Shown in pieces: positions 45,162-53,614 of a stretch of 64,000 bases of DNA. How positions within the stretch are numbered: the first letter of the stretch is position 1; every line of letters begins with the position of its first letter. The notes beneath the pieces are model-generated. The model did not search any database. It saw only the letters and a program-made list of their open reading frames with translations, and was not told the origin of the DNA. The DNA comes from Pseudoalteromonas sp. 3D05. GTDB lineage: Bacteria > Pseudomonadota > Gammaproteobacteria > Enterobacterales > Alteromonadaceae. The stretch is from positions 245,828 through 309,827 of the forward strand of contig NZ_PDUS01000003.1 in assembly GCF_002723455.1 (NCBI RefSeq), given 5' to 3'. The position numbers were made by a program, and so were the translations under genes.

Positions 45162-47463
45162 TATATTGCTCCAGCCATTGTTCAAATAAATCCGCTTTTA
45201 AAGGTCTACTTAAATAGTACCCTTGGATATGGTCACACTTAAGATCTTGCAGTATCTCTAAAGACTTTTGTGTTTCTACACCTTCAGCGACCACTGAAAA
45301 ACCCAGTTGATGGCCCAATGTAATAGTTGATTTTACTATGAATTGGTCTTTTTCTGACTCATCCAGTTTTAATATAAAACATTTATCTAATTTAAGCTCA
45401 TCAATAGGAAGCATTTTTAAACGCCCAAGCGAGGTTTGACCAACCCCATAATCATCAAGCGATATTTTAACCCCTATCGCTTTAAGCTTGTTCAGCGCTT
45501 GAATACCTTTCTCTTCATTCTCAATCATATCCCTTTCTGTTAACTCAATTGTTATTAATGCAGGAGCCACAGAATAACTTTTTAATACTTTTAATAAGTT
45601 CGCATGAAAGCCTGGATAAGCAATATCTTGTGCGGAAACATTAATTGCAGCTTGCATAAATATGCCTGCGTGCTGCCATTGTCCAACCTGCTTTACAACA
45701 GTATCAATAACCCACTCAGTTAACTCTACAATTAAGCCTGACTGTTCAGCGAGATCGATAAACAGCTCAGGAGACACCCAACTACCGTTTTTTCTTTGCC
45801 AACGGATCAAAGACTCCACTTTATCTACTTTTTGAGTCGCAAAATTAAGTTTCGGCTGATAGGTCATAAAAAGCTGCCCATCATCATCTGCAATTGCTTG
45901 TTTTAATTCATCAATAATGAGTAAACTCTCTAGATGCTCCTCATCTTCACCTTCTCTATAATGGTGAATATTTTCATGCTCATTAGTCGCGCTATCAACG
46001 GCAATCAGTACGCGTCGCATCAAGTCATCTGGGGCGGTTCCTTGATCTGGATAGCTAACAACACCGGCACTAAAGCGTAAATTGATTTTTAGTTTTTGTA
46101 ACATGTAAGGCGTTTCTAGTAACGCCATTAATCCTGAAATCCCCTTTTTCAAATTTTGGCTAGAAGTCGTTGGAAAAACAGTTAAAAATTCATCCCCACC
46201 GATTCGAGCGTGAAAGCCCCCTAACTCATCTGAAAATTCAGCGATACGGCACGCTACAGCTTTTAAGCAATCATCACCGACTCTAGGCCCTAACTTATCG
46301 TTGATATGACGAAGCCCTTTGATATCGATAGCGACTAACGTGTAATCTTGATTCTTAGCAAGAGATTCATTTAATACCTCAAGCATGGCTGAGCGATTAT
46401 AAAAACCTGTTAACGTATCATGCTTTGCAGCAAAGCTGATTTGTTGCTCACGCTCATTGATATCATTACCCATGTTTTTAAACGCATCTATCAATGTTTT
46501 AATTTCGGTGCTTTGCTTATTACTCATTGAATCAACGCTGTAATTACCTTGCGCGAATTGCCGAGCTAAACTCGCTAGTTGAGATAAGGGCATAGTCAGA
46601 TTTTTGGCGAGTAAGCTACTGGCAACAACGCCAATCATAATTGTTAAAGCAGCCAGTAAAATAATGGTAAAAAACAAGCGCTCAAATTCAGTATAGCTTT
46701 GTGTTAGATCAGCACTGAGTAAAACATTAACCGAATGGCCTTCCAATGATGCAAGGTGTAAATCACGATTGCGGTAAATTACTTGCTCTCCAAATATGCG
46801 AGAGGTGGTTGCTTGATAAAAGTAATCATTTGGCGAAAATGGTGATGGCCTTGATAATAACGAACTGCGTACTAGCCCATCTTGCTCAGCAATAAAGCTC
46901 ACATCCATATTGGTGAGGTTTTTTAACTCAGTCGCTACTTCATCGGTTATCTTAAAGCCAACCAAACTATACGCAATTGTTCGAGGTGCTCGAACTGGCA
47001 GCAAAATCACTTGGTATAAATCGTTATCAAGCACGACAAAATTAGATTGCTCTGCATTCGTTAACAGCTCATTCATCATTTGCTCTAAATCATTGCTAAA
47101 CTCTTGGTTAGGTTTATTAGATGAAATTAATTTACCTGATAAATCAAGCAGCAGCATAAGCTCAGCATCAATTCGCTGACTATGATTGTACAGCACACTA
47201 CCGATAGTATCTGCATCTCGCGTAGCGACGGCTTGCTTAAATCCAAAGTCAGACGTTAGTACCTTTGCGGCCGTTAATAGCAAGCTTTCTTTTGCTGTTA
47301 AATATTGCTTATAAACATTCTCAGCCACATTAATATCTTGCGTGACTTTTTTCTCATTGAACTGGCTTGTGGACCACCAAAAACTAAATAAACTTACTAC
47401 CGTCGTCAATAAAACAAGGCCGACACAAACTATGATAACTCGATTTTTTAAGCTATTAGTCAT
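45148..47463 (-). CDS. Membrane GGDEF-EAL protein of the cupredoxin operon
   Basis: From ATG 47463 the protein is 771 residues. TM1 lies near residues 9-29, an extracytoplasmic sensor of about 235 residues follows, then TM2 near 264-284, HAMP, GGDEF with intact ARIGGDEFLTVF near 420, and EAL with VESLIRW (A changed to S in the name motif), INVSAQD, ELTERD, LDDYGVGQTSLG, KLDKCF, AEGVET and IQGYYLSRP. The usual DDFGTGYSSL loop is altered to DDYGVGQTSL; the key acidic residues remain. It could make or break c-di-GMP in response to an envelope signal. It overlaps the cupredoxin gene by 8 nt and the DUF3034 gene by 14 nt. Confidence 0.93.
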   Translation of the reverse strand: MTNSLKNRVIIVCVGLVLLTTVVSLFSFWWSTSQFNEKKVTQDINVAENVYKQYLTAKESLLLTAAKVLTSDFGFKQAVATRDADTIGSVLYNHSQRIDAELMLLLDLSGKLISSNKPNQEFSNDLEQMMNELLTNAEQSNFVVLDNDLYQVILLPVRAPRTIAYSLVGFKITDEVATELKNLTNMDVSFIAEQDGLVRSSLLSRPSPFSPNDYFYQATTSRIFGEQVIYRNRDLHLASLEGHSVNVLLSADLTQSYTEFERLFFTIILLAALTIMIGVVASSLLAKNLTMPLSQLASLARQFAQGNYSVDSMSNKQSTEIKTLIDAFKNMGNDINEREQQISFAAKHDTLTGFYNRSAMLEVLNESLAKNQDYTLVAIDIKGLRHINDKLGPRVGDDCLKAVACRIAEFSDELGGFHARIGGDEFLTVFPTTSSQNLKKGISGLMALLETPYMLQKLKINLRFSAGVVSYPDQGTAPDDLMRRVLIAVDSATNEHENIHHYREGEDEEHLESLLIIDELKQAIADDDGQLFMTYQPKLNFATQKVDKVESLIRWQRKNGSWVSPELFIDLAEQSGLIVELTEWVIDTVVKQVGQWQHAGIFMQAAINVSAQDIAYPGFHANLLKVLKSYSVAPALITIELTERDMIENEEKGIQALNKLKAIGVKISLDDYGVGQTSLGRLKMLPIDELKLDKCFILKLDESEKDQFIVKSTITLGHQLGFSVVAEGVETQKSLEILQDLKCDHIQGYYLSRPLKADLFEQWLEQYNELA

Positions 47464-48115
47464 TATTAGCCTTAAACTTATTACCAAATGTATTTCGCGG
47501 TTTTGGTGATTGCGTAGCAATAACGACAGTCACACTACCGACCGCGTCTTTAGTTAGTGCTAAAGGCGTTTTTTCTTCTAGAGGTATCGTTTGTGTAGAG
47601 TGCCAAAACGTAAGTTGAGCAGGCAAAGTAACATCATCCAGTACAACATTCCCATTGCTATCGCTTTGATAAACGTGTTCGCTACTAGCAACGTAAATAT
47701 ACCCTACCATCGAGTCATGGATGTTGCATCCAAGCACCACAACCCCGTCAGTATCAAATTCAATAGGCTTATCTGGTTGCCCTGAATATAACTTTAATTG
47801 AAAGGGTTTTGCTTTAGAAAAAGAGTACACATGATGACGGATATTGTCGCTATTAGGAAAGTTAACTTGCTGGCCTTTGCGCGCGATAAGTAACGTTGGA
47901 GCAAACCGCTTGTCAACTTGATCCATTATGAGTTTAGGTAGCTTTTCAGCGTTAATATCAGAGGATTGAGCATTAAGCTCAATAACTGCATCAGGTAATG
48001 GCTGACCATGTTGATCTTTAACATTTACTGTAATATTTGCGGCAAAGGTAGCATAAGAAAAAAACAACATACTAAGCATTGCTAAGCAATTAATGATAAT
48101 TCCTTGCACGACCAT
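47456..48115 (-). CDS. Exported cupredoxin-like (methylamine-utilisation type) protein
   Basis: From ATG 48115 (AAAGGA 7 nt upstream) the protein is 219 residues with a signal peptide ending YATFAANITV. The body shows an Ig-like strand region NVKDQHGQPLPDAVIELNA, then a cupredoxin fold with candidate type I copper ligands: His94/95 in NIRHHVYSF, Cys130, His133 and Met136 in GCNIHDSM. The C-x2-H-x2-M spacing is that of amicyanin-type blue copper proteins. Related genes are often named methylamine utilization protein, but no mau genes are present. It heads the operon and could supply electrons or sense copper/redox state. Confidence 0.88.
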   Translation of the reverse strand: MVVQGIIINCLAMLSMLFFSYATFAANITVNVKDQHGQPLPDAVIELNAQSSDINAEKLPKLIMDQVDKRFAPTLLIARKGQQVNFPNSDNIRHHVYSFSKAKPFQLKLYSGQPDKPIEFDTDGVVVLGCNIHDSMVGYIYVASSEHVYQSDSNGNVVLDDVTLPAQLTFWHSTQTIPLEEKTPLALTKDAVGSVTVVIATQSPKPRNTFGNKFKANND

Positions 48116-48204
48116 TTTATTATCCTTTGTGTTTATAACCACATTAATTATTTTTTATCAGGATGTGATTAAGTTAATTGAACTATGACTTCAATTGCAA
48201 GAAT

Positions 48205-48247
48205 AAAAGCCCAATTACACTAAATAATAGTTAATCATTGGGCTTTT
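48205..48247 (-). terminator. purC terminator (and possible opposite-strand hairpin)
   Basis: AAAAGCCCAAT (48205-48215) and ATTGGGCTTTT (48237-48247) form a perfect 11-bp stem around a 21-nt loop just after the purC stop on the minus strand. It lies in the gap before the cupredoxin gene. Confidence 0.8.
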
Positions 48248-48274
48248 AAAAGTCGTTTTATTAAATAATGATAA

Positions 48275-49381
48275 TTAAGACTTAGAAATAAGACCGTATT
48301 GCTCGTCTAAGATTGCAATTACTTCACCGCGAGGGTCGCGTGGAATAGTAACTTCATGACCTGCAATTTTACTTGCGATACCTACATAAGTATCAGATAC
48401 GGACAACATAACTGACTCTGGTAATACATAGTCTTGCGCTAACTGTTCGCGCTCTGCCATACGATCCTTATTTAACAGCACATCACTTTCAGGCACATTG
48501 TTAATCAATAACTGACGGAACCCTTCTTTAGAGTTTTCAATGATTTTGCCGTTGCGATAGGCTGGACCATCCCAAATTCGTGATGAATCAGGGGTACCTA
48601 CTTCATCAATGTAAATAAGTTTATCTGTGCCATCAATATCTTCCACGTACCCAAATTCAAACTTTGTATCAACAAAAATCTGATCCAATTTGGCAAGCTC
48701 GGCGCTGATCAAGCCAAACCCTTCTACGAGTAACTTTTCGTATTGCGCAACATCGGCCTCAGACTTGAAGTTAAATACAGCCAGATTATTAGTGATGTTG
48801 TCTCGGGTAATATTCACATCATCAACTTCAGGAATGTCATCAACACCTGTAATAATTCCTTTTGTAGAAGGTGTTATTAGTACTTCGTCTAGTTTTTGAT
48901 TAGCAGTTAAGCCTTCAGGTAACTCTAAGCCACAAAAATTGCGCACACCTTTGCTGTAATCACGCCACATGCTACCTGTAATATACTGACGTGCAATCGC
49001 TTCAACTTTAACTGTGCTCGCTTTACGAACAATCCATACATAAGGATGAGGTATATCAACAATATGATTACCAGCCAAACCTGCTTGATCAAACAGTTTA
49101 AACCAATGAGAAGCCACAGTATTTAAAGCAATACCTTTGCCCGGCACACCACTGAGCCCATTTTCGCCTTGCCAAATGCAATCAAACGCAGAGATACGAT
49201 CAGAAATCACCATAATGGCAAGCTCAGTTCCCTTAGGAACTTTATACCCTTTTTCACTGATCAAGCGTGCACTGTCTTCGTCTGTTAACCAGTAAACTGA
49301 GCGTACTTTACCACTGTGAACAGGGCCTTTTGTACGAATAGGTAAATCATCGTTTACGTCTAAAACTTTATAGCTAGTCAT
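48275..49381 (-). CDS. purC: Phosphoribosylaminoimidazole-succinocarboxamide synthase
   Basis: PurC joins aspartate to CAIR in purine synthesis. The 368-residue protein is the long form found in Vibrio and Alteromonadales (short E. coli form is about 237). It has [14 protein letters not shown] near 20-33, [15 protein letters not shown] near 60-74, the family block [20 protein letters not shown] near 130-148, and [20 protein letters not shown] near 242-261, followed by [13 protein letters not shown]. purH and purD lie about 37-40 kb away, so the pathway genes are scattered. A perfect palindrome lies upstream (separate entry). Confidence 0.96.
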   Translation of the reverse strand: MTSYKVLDVNDDLPIRTKGPVHSGKVRSVYWLTDEDSARLISEKGYKVPKGTELAIMVISDRISAFDCIWQGENGLSGVPGKGIALNTVASHWFKLFDQAGLAGNHIVDIPHPYVWIVRKASTVKVEAIARQYITGSMWRDYSKGVRNFCGLELPEGLTANQKLDEVLITPSTKGIITGVDDIPEVDDVNITRDNITNNLAVFNFKSEADVAQYEKLLVEGFGLISAELAKLDQIFVDTKFEFGYVEDIDGTDKLIYIDEVGTPDSSRIWDGPAYRNGKIIENSKEGFRQLLINNVPESDVLLNKDRMAEREQLAQDYVLPESVMLSVSDTYVGIASKIAGHEVTIPRDPRGEVIAILDEQYGLISKS

Positions 49382-49401
49382 GCTATCTCCGGATGTATGG
49401 C

Positions 49402-49418
49402 ATGCTCATAATGAGCAT
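49402..49418. promoter_or_regulatory. 17-bp perfect palindrome upstream of purC
   Basis: ATGCTCAT and ATGAGCAT flank a central A (49402-49418), about 20 bp before the purC start on the minus strand. This could be a regulator operator or a short leader hairpin. It does not match the E. coli PurR consensus. Confidence 0.4.
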
Positions 49419-49525
49419 AAGTATGGTATTGGGGTTATGAGGTGCTAATAATAATCGAGACGGCGTTAAATCACAATTAAAGGACTTTGTTGTTTAACGT
49501 GTTTTGTTTTCATTTTTATAACTGC

Positions 49526-49538
49526 GTTATAGTATAAC
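49526..49538. promoter_or_regulatory. Zur-like operator upstream of ABC/FtsX operon
   Basis: GTTATAGTATAAC is a perfect 13-bp palindrome with a central G, matching the GTTATA-N-TATAAC core of gammaproteobacterial Zur (zinc uptake regulator) boxes. A following A extends the match on the right; the base on the left (C) does not match the usual T. It is 26 bp before the ATPase start and would overlap a TATAGT-type -10, as expected for a repressor site. The match is by eye and memory of the consensus. Confidence 0.55.
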
Positions 49539-49564
49539 AGCAAATAAATCACAACTCGCTGCAT

Positions 49565-50254
49565 ATGATCACTATCCAAAAACTTAGTTTTAAATGGCAC
49601 TCGCAACAAACTATCCCTACATTGACTATACCCTCTTTAGTCATTGAGCGTGGCGAGCATGTATTTTTACACGGCCCGAGTGGCTCTGGAAAATCAACCC
49701 TACTGTCATTACTTGCTGGTATAAATAAACCAAATTCAGGCACACTTAACGTGCTTGATACAAACTTGGCTCAGTTGAGCAACCGCAAGCGGGATGCATT
49801 ACGCTCTGATCATATAGGGTATATTTTTCAGAATTTTAATTTACTTCCTTATTTGTCACCCATTGAAAATGTGATGCTAGGTTGCCAGTTTTCGAAGCCA
49901 CGCCAGAAAAAGGCGCTACAACAAAGTGACTGTTTAGAGCAAGAAGCCGCAAGGTTATTAACTGCGCTTGGTCTCACAACGGAACACCACCAGCAAAACG
50001 TAGCAAATTTAAGTATTGGTCAACAACAACGCGTTGCTGCCGCACGCGCTTTTATTGGTAGCCCTGAACTTATTATTGCCGACGAACCTACATCAGCCTT
50101 AGATGCAGCGAATCGAACAGCGTTTATCGAGCTGTTATTTGCACAAGCTAACTTAGTGGGTAGTACGTTGGTATTTGTAAGTCATGATGAATCTTTGCAA
50201 GCACTTTTTAACCGCTCAATTAGTCTTGTTGATATTATGGAGCAAGCACAATGA
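49565..50254 (+). CDS. ABC transporter ATP-binding protein (LolD/MacB type)
   Basis: The 229-residue ATPase has Walker A GPSGSGKSTLLSLLAG near 36-51, the Q-loop FQNFNLLPYLSPIENV near 88-103, signature LSIGQQQRVAAARAF near 147-161 and Walker B LIIADEPTSALDAANR. It is of the class that drives FtsX-like permeases. A CHEC-like insert is absent. The ATG has a poor binding site. It overlaps the permease by 4 bp (ATGA), so they form one transporter, and the Zur-like box lies just upstream. Confidence 0.93.
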   Translation: MITIQKLSFKWHSQQTIPTLTIPSLVIERGEHVFLHGPSGSGKSTLLSLLAGINKPNSGTLNVLDTNLAQLSNRKRDALRSDHIGYIFQNFNLLPYLSPIENVMLGCQFSKPRQKKALQQSDCLEQEAARLLTALGLTTEHHQQNVANLSIGQQQRVAAARAFIGSPELIIADEPTSALDAANRTAFIELLFAQANLVGSTLVFVSHDESLQALFNRSISLVDIMEQAQ

Positions 50255-51534
50255 TTTTAATAAAACTTGCTTATAAAAGCCTACTCAATCGCCGTGGCAG
50301 TGCATTTTTAACCTTGTTTACTATTGCCATAAGCGTCATGTTGTTATTGAGTATTGAGCGTGTCCGCGTTGACGCCAAAAGCAGTTTTAGTAATACGATA
50401 TCAGGTACCGATCTTATTGTCGGCGCCCGCACAGGCGATATACAACTGCTGCTTTCATCGGTTTTTCGTATTGGTCACACCAACAACGGTGTTAGCTGGC
50501 AAAGCTATGAGTATATAAAACAGCAACGTGGTGTTAAATGGACTATTCCATTATCACTTGGCGATAGCCATAAGGGGCATGCAGTACTTGGAACCAGCCC
50601 TGATTACTTCACACATTATAAGTATGGGAAAAAGCAAACATTATCGTTCCTTCAAGGTAGCCCATTTAATCATTTAAATAATGTTGTTATTGGTAGTGAA
50701 ATTGCTTCAACACTGGGTTATAAAGTCGGTGAGAAAATTATTATCTCCCACGGCATGGGCAATACCAGTTTTCACCACCACGATGATAACCCATTTATCG
50801 TAGTTGGTATTTTAAACGCAACAGGGACACCGGTTGATAAAACCTTTCACATTCCGCTGGCTGCGATAGAGCTAATGCATGGCGGCAGCCACTCTCCCAC
50901 TGACCATGAGCATGAACATGAGTATGAATATGAATATGAGCATGAGCATGACCATAATGCTGAAAACCTCATTGGCGAGCCAACGCAAATTACTGCGTTT
51001 TTAATGGGGTTTGACTCGCCACTGTACACCTTGCAAATCCGTCGTAATATTAATCAATATAAAGATGAAGCCTTGCTTGCAATCATGCCTGGCGTCACTT
51101 TGCGAGAGCTTTGGGAAATGCTATCAATTATCGAAAAAATCTTATTGCTCTTTTCTGGTGTGGTTGTATTGGTTAGCCTATTAGGAATGTTAACCACCCT
51201 GCTGGCAAGTTTGAACCAGCGCCGTCGAGAATTGGCAATCTTGCGCTCTGTGGGAGCGCGGCCTTGGCACTTATTCTCACTGATCAGTATAGAATCATTA
51301 TTAATCACTTTACTGGGCTGCTTACTTGGCTGTGGACTGTTTTACGGATTAATGAATGGAGCCGCTGGCTTTTTACAAAGCAACGCAGGTATTTCAATCA
51401 CCGTCTCTTGGTTGTCACACTATGAACTAGCGCTGATCGGCGCTATCATGGCGGCAGGCTTTATCGTGGGGCTTATTCCCGCAACGCGTGCATATTTTTA
51501 CTCACTTGCCGATGGCATGAGTATTAGAATTTAA
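50251..51534 (+). CDS. FtsX-like ABC permease with His/Glu/Tyr-rich loop
   Basis: The 427-residue permease has an N-terminal helix (FLTLFTIAISVMLLLSIERV), a large periplasmic MacB-PCD-like domain, and three C-terminal helices with the FtsX motif RRRELAILRSVGARPWHLFS near 330-350. In the periplasmic domain, residues about 215-235 read DHEHEHEYEYEYEHEHDHN, a tandem acidic/histidine stretch that would be suited to zinc or other metal binding. FtsX-like permeases often act in mechanotransmission or lipoprotein/solute export, so a metal role is inference from the loop and the upstream operator. Confidence 0.9.
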   Translation: MILIKLAYKSLLNRRGSAFLTLFTIAISVMLLLSIERVRVDAKSSFSNTISGTDLIVGARTGDIQLLLSSVFRIGHTNNGVSWQSYEYIKQQRGVKWTIPLSLGDSHKGHAVLGTSPDYFTHYKYGKKQTLSFLQGSPFNHLNNVVIGSEIASTLGYKVGEKIIISHGMGNTSFHHHDDNPFIVVGILNATGTPVDKTFHIPLAAIELMHGGSHSPTDHEHEHEYEYEYEHEHDHNAENLIGEPTQITAFLMGFDSPLYTLQIRRNINQYKDEALLAIMPGVTLRELWEMLSIIEKILLLFSGVVVLVSLLGMLTTLLASLNQRRRELAILRSVGARPWHLFSLISIESLLITLLGCLLGCGLFYGLMNGAAGFLQSNAGISITVSWLSHYELALIGAIMAAGFIVGLIPATRAYFYSLADGMSIRI

Positions 51535-51544
51535 GAGGAACACC

Positions 51545-52045
51545 ATGCAGTATATTCAAAAACTTAGCTTATTAGGCGTCGTTATTATTAGTTTAGCGAT
51601 GAGCTTTTTCAGCTATGCGAATGCACCAAAAGAAATTTTTTGGGAAGATTTAATTCCTAAAGGCCATGTACAGATAGACACCCAAGATCAAGCAAATCAT
51701 GAAGGCAGTGAACAAAACTGGGTTCAGCCTGACCTAGATGCGCCAGTCGTTAAAGAACTTGATGGTAAATCAGTAAGTTTACCGGGGTTTGTGGTACCAC
51801 TTGAAGGTGATAGCGAAGTGATCACTGAATTCTTATTAGTTCCATATTTTGGAGCCTGTATTCACGTACCGCCACCGCCACCAAACCAAATTGTACATGT
51901 AACAATTAAAGGCGGTGTGCCTATCGAAAGCTTGTATGATGCAATCGTTGTAACAGGTGTTATCACTACAGAAACATGGAGTGGAGATATCGCACAGGTT
52001 GGCTACAAAATAAAAGCGATTGGAGTTGCACCATTTGAGCTGTAA
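51545..52045 (+). CDS. DUF3299 family exported protein
   Basis: The 166-residue product has an N-terminal signal/anchor (LSLLGVVIISLAMSFFSYANA) and the DUF3299 domain: FWEDLIPKG, VKELDGKSVSLPGFVVPLEG, TEFLLVPYFGACIHVPPPPP and VTGVITTETWSGDIAQVGYK. The CIHVPPPPPNQ segment is the most conserved part, with a Cys and His that could be metal ligands. AGAGGAAC lies 5 nt before ATG. It follows the permease by 10 bp; ABC ATPase, FtsX permease and DUF3299 commonly travel together. Function unknown. Confidence 0.88.
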   Translation: MQYIQKLSLLGVVIISLAMSFFSYANAPKEIFWEDLIPKGHVQIDTQDQANHEGSEQNWVQPDLDAPVVKELDGKSVSLPGFVVPLEGDSEVITEFLLVPYFGACIHVPPPPPNQIVHVTIKGGVPIESLYDAIVVTGVITTETWSGDIAQVGYKIKAIGVAPFEL

Positions 52046-52054
52046 GCCTAATTT

Positions 52055-52083
52055 AAACCTTGTAAGTGTTGCTTACAAGGTTT
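52055..52083. terminator. Bidirectional hairpin between DUF3299 gene and mutM (CCTTGT-stem family)
   Basis: AAACCTTGTAAG and CTTACAAGGTTT form a perfect 12-bp stem around TGTTG, between convergent genes. The T tract is short. Its stem and loop closely resemble the hairpins at 54604 and 58154. Confidence 0.75.
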
Positions 52084-52088
52084 AATAC

Positions 52089-52898
52089 CTATCGCTGGCA
52101 TTGACTGCAATAAACCGTACTACGCTGCCCTAAACGTATCTCTATTAATTCTTTTTTACAGATAAAACAAGGCTCTCCTTTTCTGCCATACACCAATAAT
52201 TGCTGAGCAAAATAACCAGGCTTACCATCACTTTGCGCAAAATCTTTTAATGTCGTGCCGCCTTGTACAATCGCAGCTGCTAAAGTTTCTTTTATAATGG
52301 GCACTAATTTTTGATAACGAGCTAAAGAGACTTTGCCAGCTTCGCGTTTTGGATGAATGCCCGCTTTAAAAAGCGATTCATTCGCGTAGATATTACCAAC
52401 CCCGACGACAACTGCGTTATCCATTATAAATTGCTTAATCGCCGTTTTTTTATTGCGTGATTGTTCATACACACGTTTGGCTGTAAATTCATCGGTTAAT
52501 GGCTCAGGCCCCAGTTTACTCAATAATGTATGGCATTCATCTGGGGCTTGCCATAAGCAGCAACCAAACCGTCTCGGGTCGTTTAACCTAAGCGCTTTGT
52601 CATTTTCAAAAATAAACTCAATATGGTCATGCTTTTTAAGTGGCTCAGTTTTATCTACAACCCGTAAATTACCAGACATACCCAGATGTAAAATCACGCT
52701 ACCAAGCTCACAGGTAAGCAGTAAATACTTCGCCCTGCGCTCAACAGCAACAACGGGGAGGTGAGTTATTTGGTAAACTTCGTCAGGTACCGGCCAACGC
52801 ATATTTGGGTTGTGAATATTCACCTTAACCACTGTTTGTTGCAAAATATGTGGGGTTATCCCCATACGGCTTACTTCGACCTCTGGTAATTCAGGCAT
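52089..52898 (-). CDS. mutM: Formamidopyrimidine-DNA glycosylase (MutM)
   Basis: MutM excises 8-oxoguanine and formamidopyrimidines. From ATG 52898 the protein starts [13 protein letters not shown]; after Met removal Pro is the catalytic nucleophile and Glu (PEL) the second catalytic residue. A Lys in the beta-hairpin RRAKYLLL and the helix-two-turn-helix [20 protein letters not shown] follow, and a C-terminal zinc finger (CFICKK ... YCSQCQR) completes it. 269 residues, as in the family. The frame upstream to 52928 is not used. The upstream gene ends 1 bp before this ATG, so they are coupled. Confidence 0.96.
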   Translation of the reverse strand: MPELPEVEVSRMGITPHILQQTVVKVNIHNPNMRWPVPDEVYQITHLPVVAVERRAKYLLLTCELGSVILHLGMSGNLRVVDKTEPLKKHDHIEFIFENDKALRLNDPRRFGCCLWQAPDECHTLLSKLGPEPLTDEFTAKRVYEQSRNKKTAIKQFIMDNAVVVGVGNIYANESLFKAGIHPKREAGKVSLARYQKLVPIIKETLAAAIVQGGTTLKDFAQSDGKPGYFAQQLLVYGRKGEPCFICKKELIEIRLGQRSTVYCSQCQR

Positions 52899-52899
52899 A

Positions 52900-53415
52900 C
52901 TATTTAGACTCACTCGGTAAAAACTCAAAATTCACGAATAACTGCTGGGCTTTATTTACATCAACTAAAAATACCCGTTGTGTACTTTTATCTAACAAAT
53001 AATATCCTTGTGGTGCGCTGTATAATTGATACAGCCAAGGTAATTGCTCACCCGCTAACCACAGCGTTGCAACTGTTATTGGTTGGGCTAGCTTTGCTGG
53101 TGATGCATCTCTCACACTGAGTTCGGCGCTTTGCCAATCATTTATAAGTTTAACAATGTTTTCTTGGTTTGCAGGCCACTCGCTACTGGTTGAACCTTCA
53201 ATAAGGGGCATACTTCGCCACGCGGTGCCTATTCGCTCAATTTTTTGTTCTGGAAAACTAAGCGCAAGAATAAAGCTTTGGGTTGGCAGCACCGTTTGTA
53301 TACTTGGCTGCTCAGACACACTATTTAGCTTTTTATGAAGGCCATTAAAAAAGAAGATCATCAATAACATAGAGAAAATTAAAACATTGTTCCATGCTTT
53401 GCGACTAAGCTGCAT
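52900..53415 (-). CDS. Uncharacterised membrane-anchored protein
   Basis: The 171-residue product has an N-terminal membrane segment ([20 protein letters not shown], residues 11-30) and a soluble C-terminal domain. I do not recognise a family. The soluble part has [20 protein letters not shown] and ends with [17 protein letters not shown], of no known signature. It is coupled to mutM by 1-bp spacing. This position beside mutM is the only context clue, and gives no functional hint. Confidence 0.8.
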   Translation of the reverse strand: MQLSRKAWNNVLIFSMLLMIFFFNGLHKKLNSVSEQPSIQTVLPTQSFILALSFPEQKIERIGTAWRSMPLIEGSTSSEWPANQENIVKLINDWQSAELSVRDASPAKLAQPITVATLWLAGEQLPWLYQLYSAPQGYYLLDKSTQRVFLVDVNKAQQLFVNFEFLPSESK

Positions 53416-53614
53416 TTGGGACTCTTTACTGAAGATTCAATTCACTAAAGTGTAACTAAAAAACAACTAAAATGGCACCTGTAAATAAATCAGTATTCAC
53501 CTTCAAAACCTCCCACGCTTTGGTTATTAATTATTACAAAAATTCAGCGACGTGAGATGTGCCAAAGTACAATTACTTTGTTAGAATATCTGCAAATTTT
53601 AAGGAGCTCCGTCA

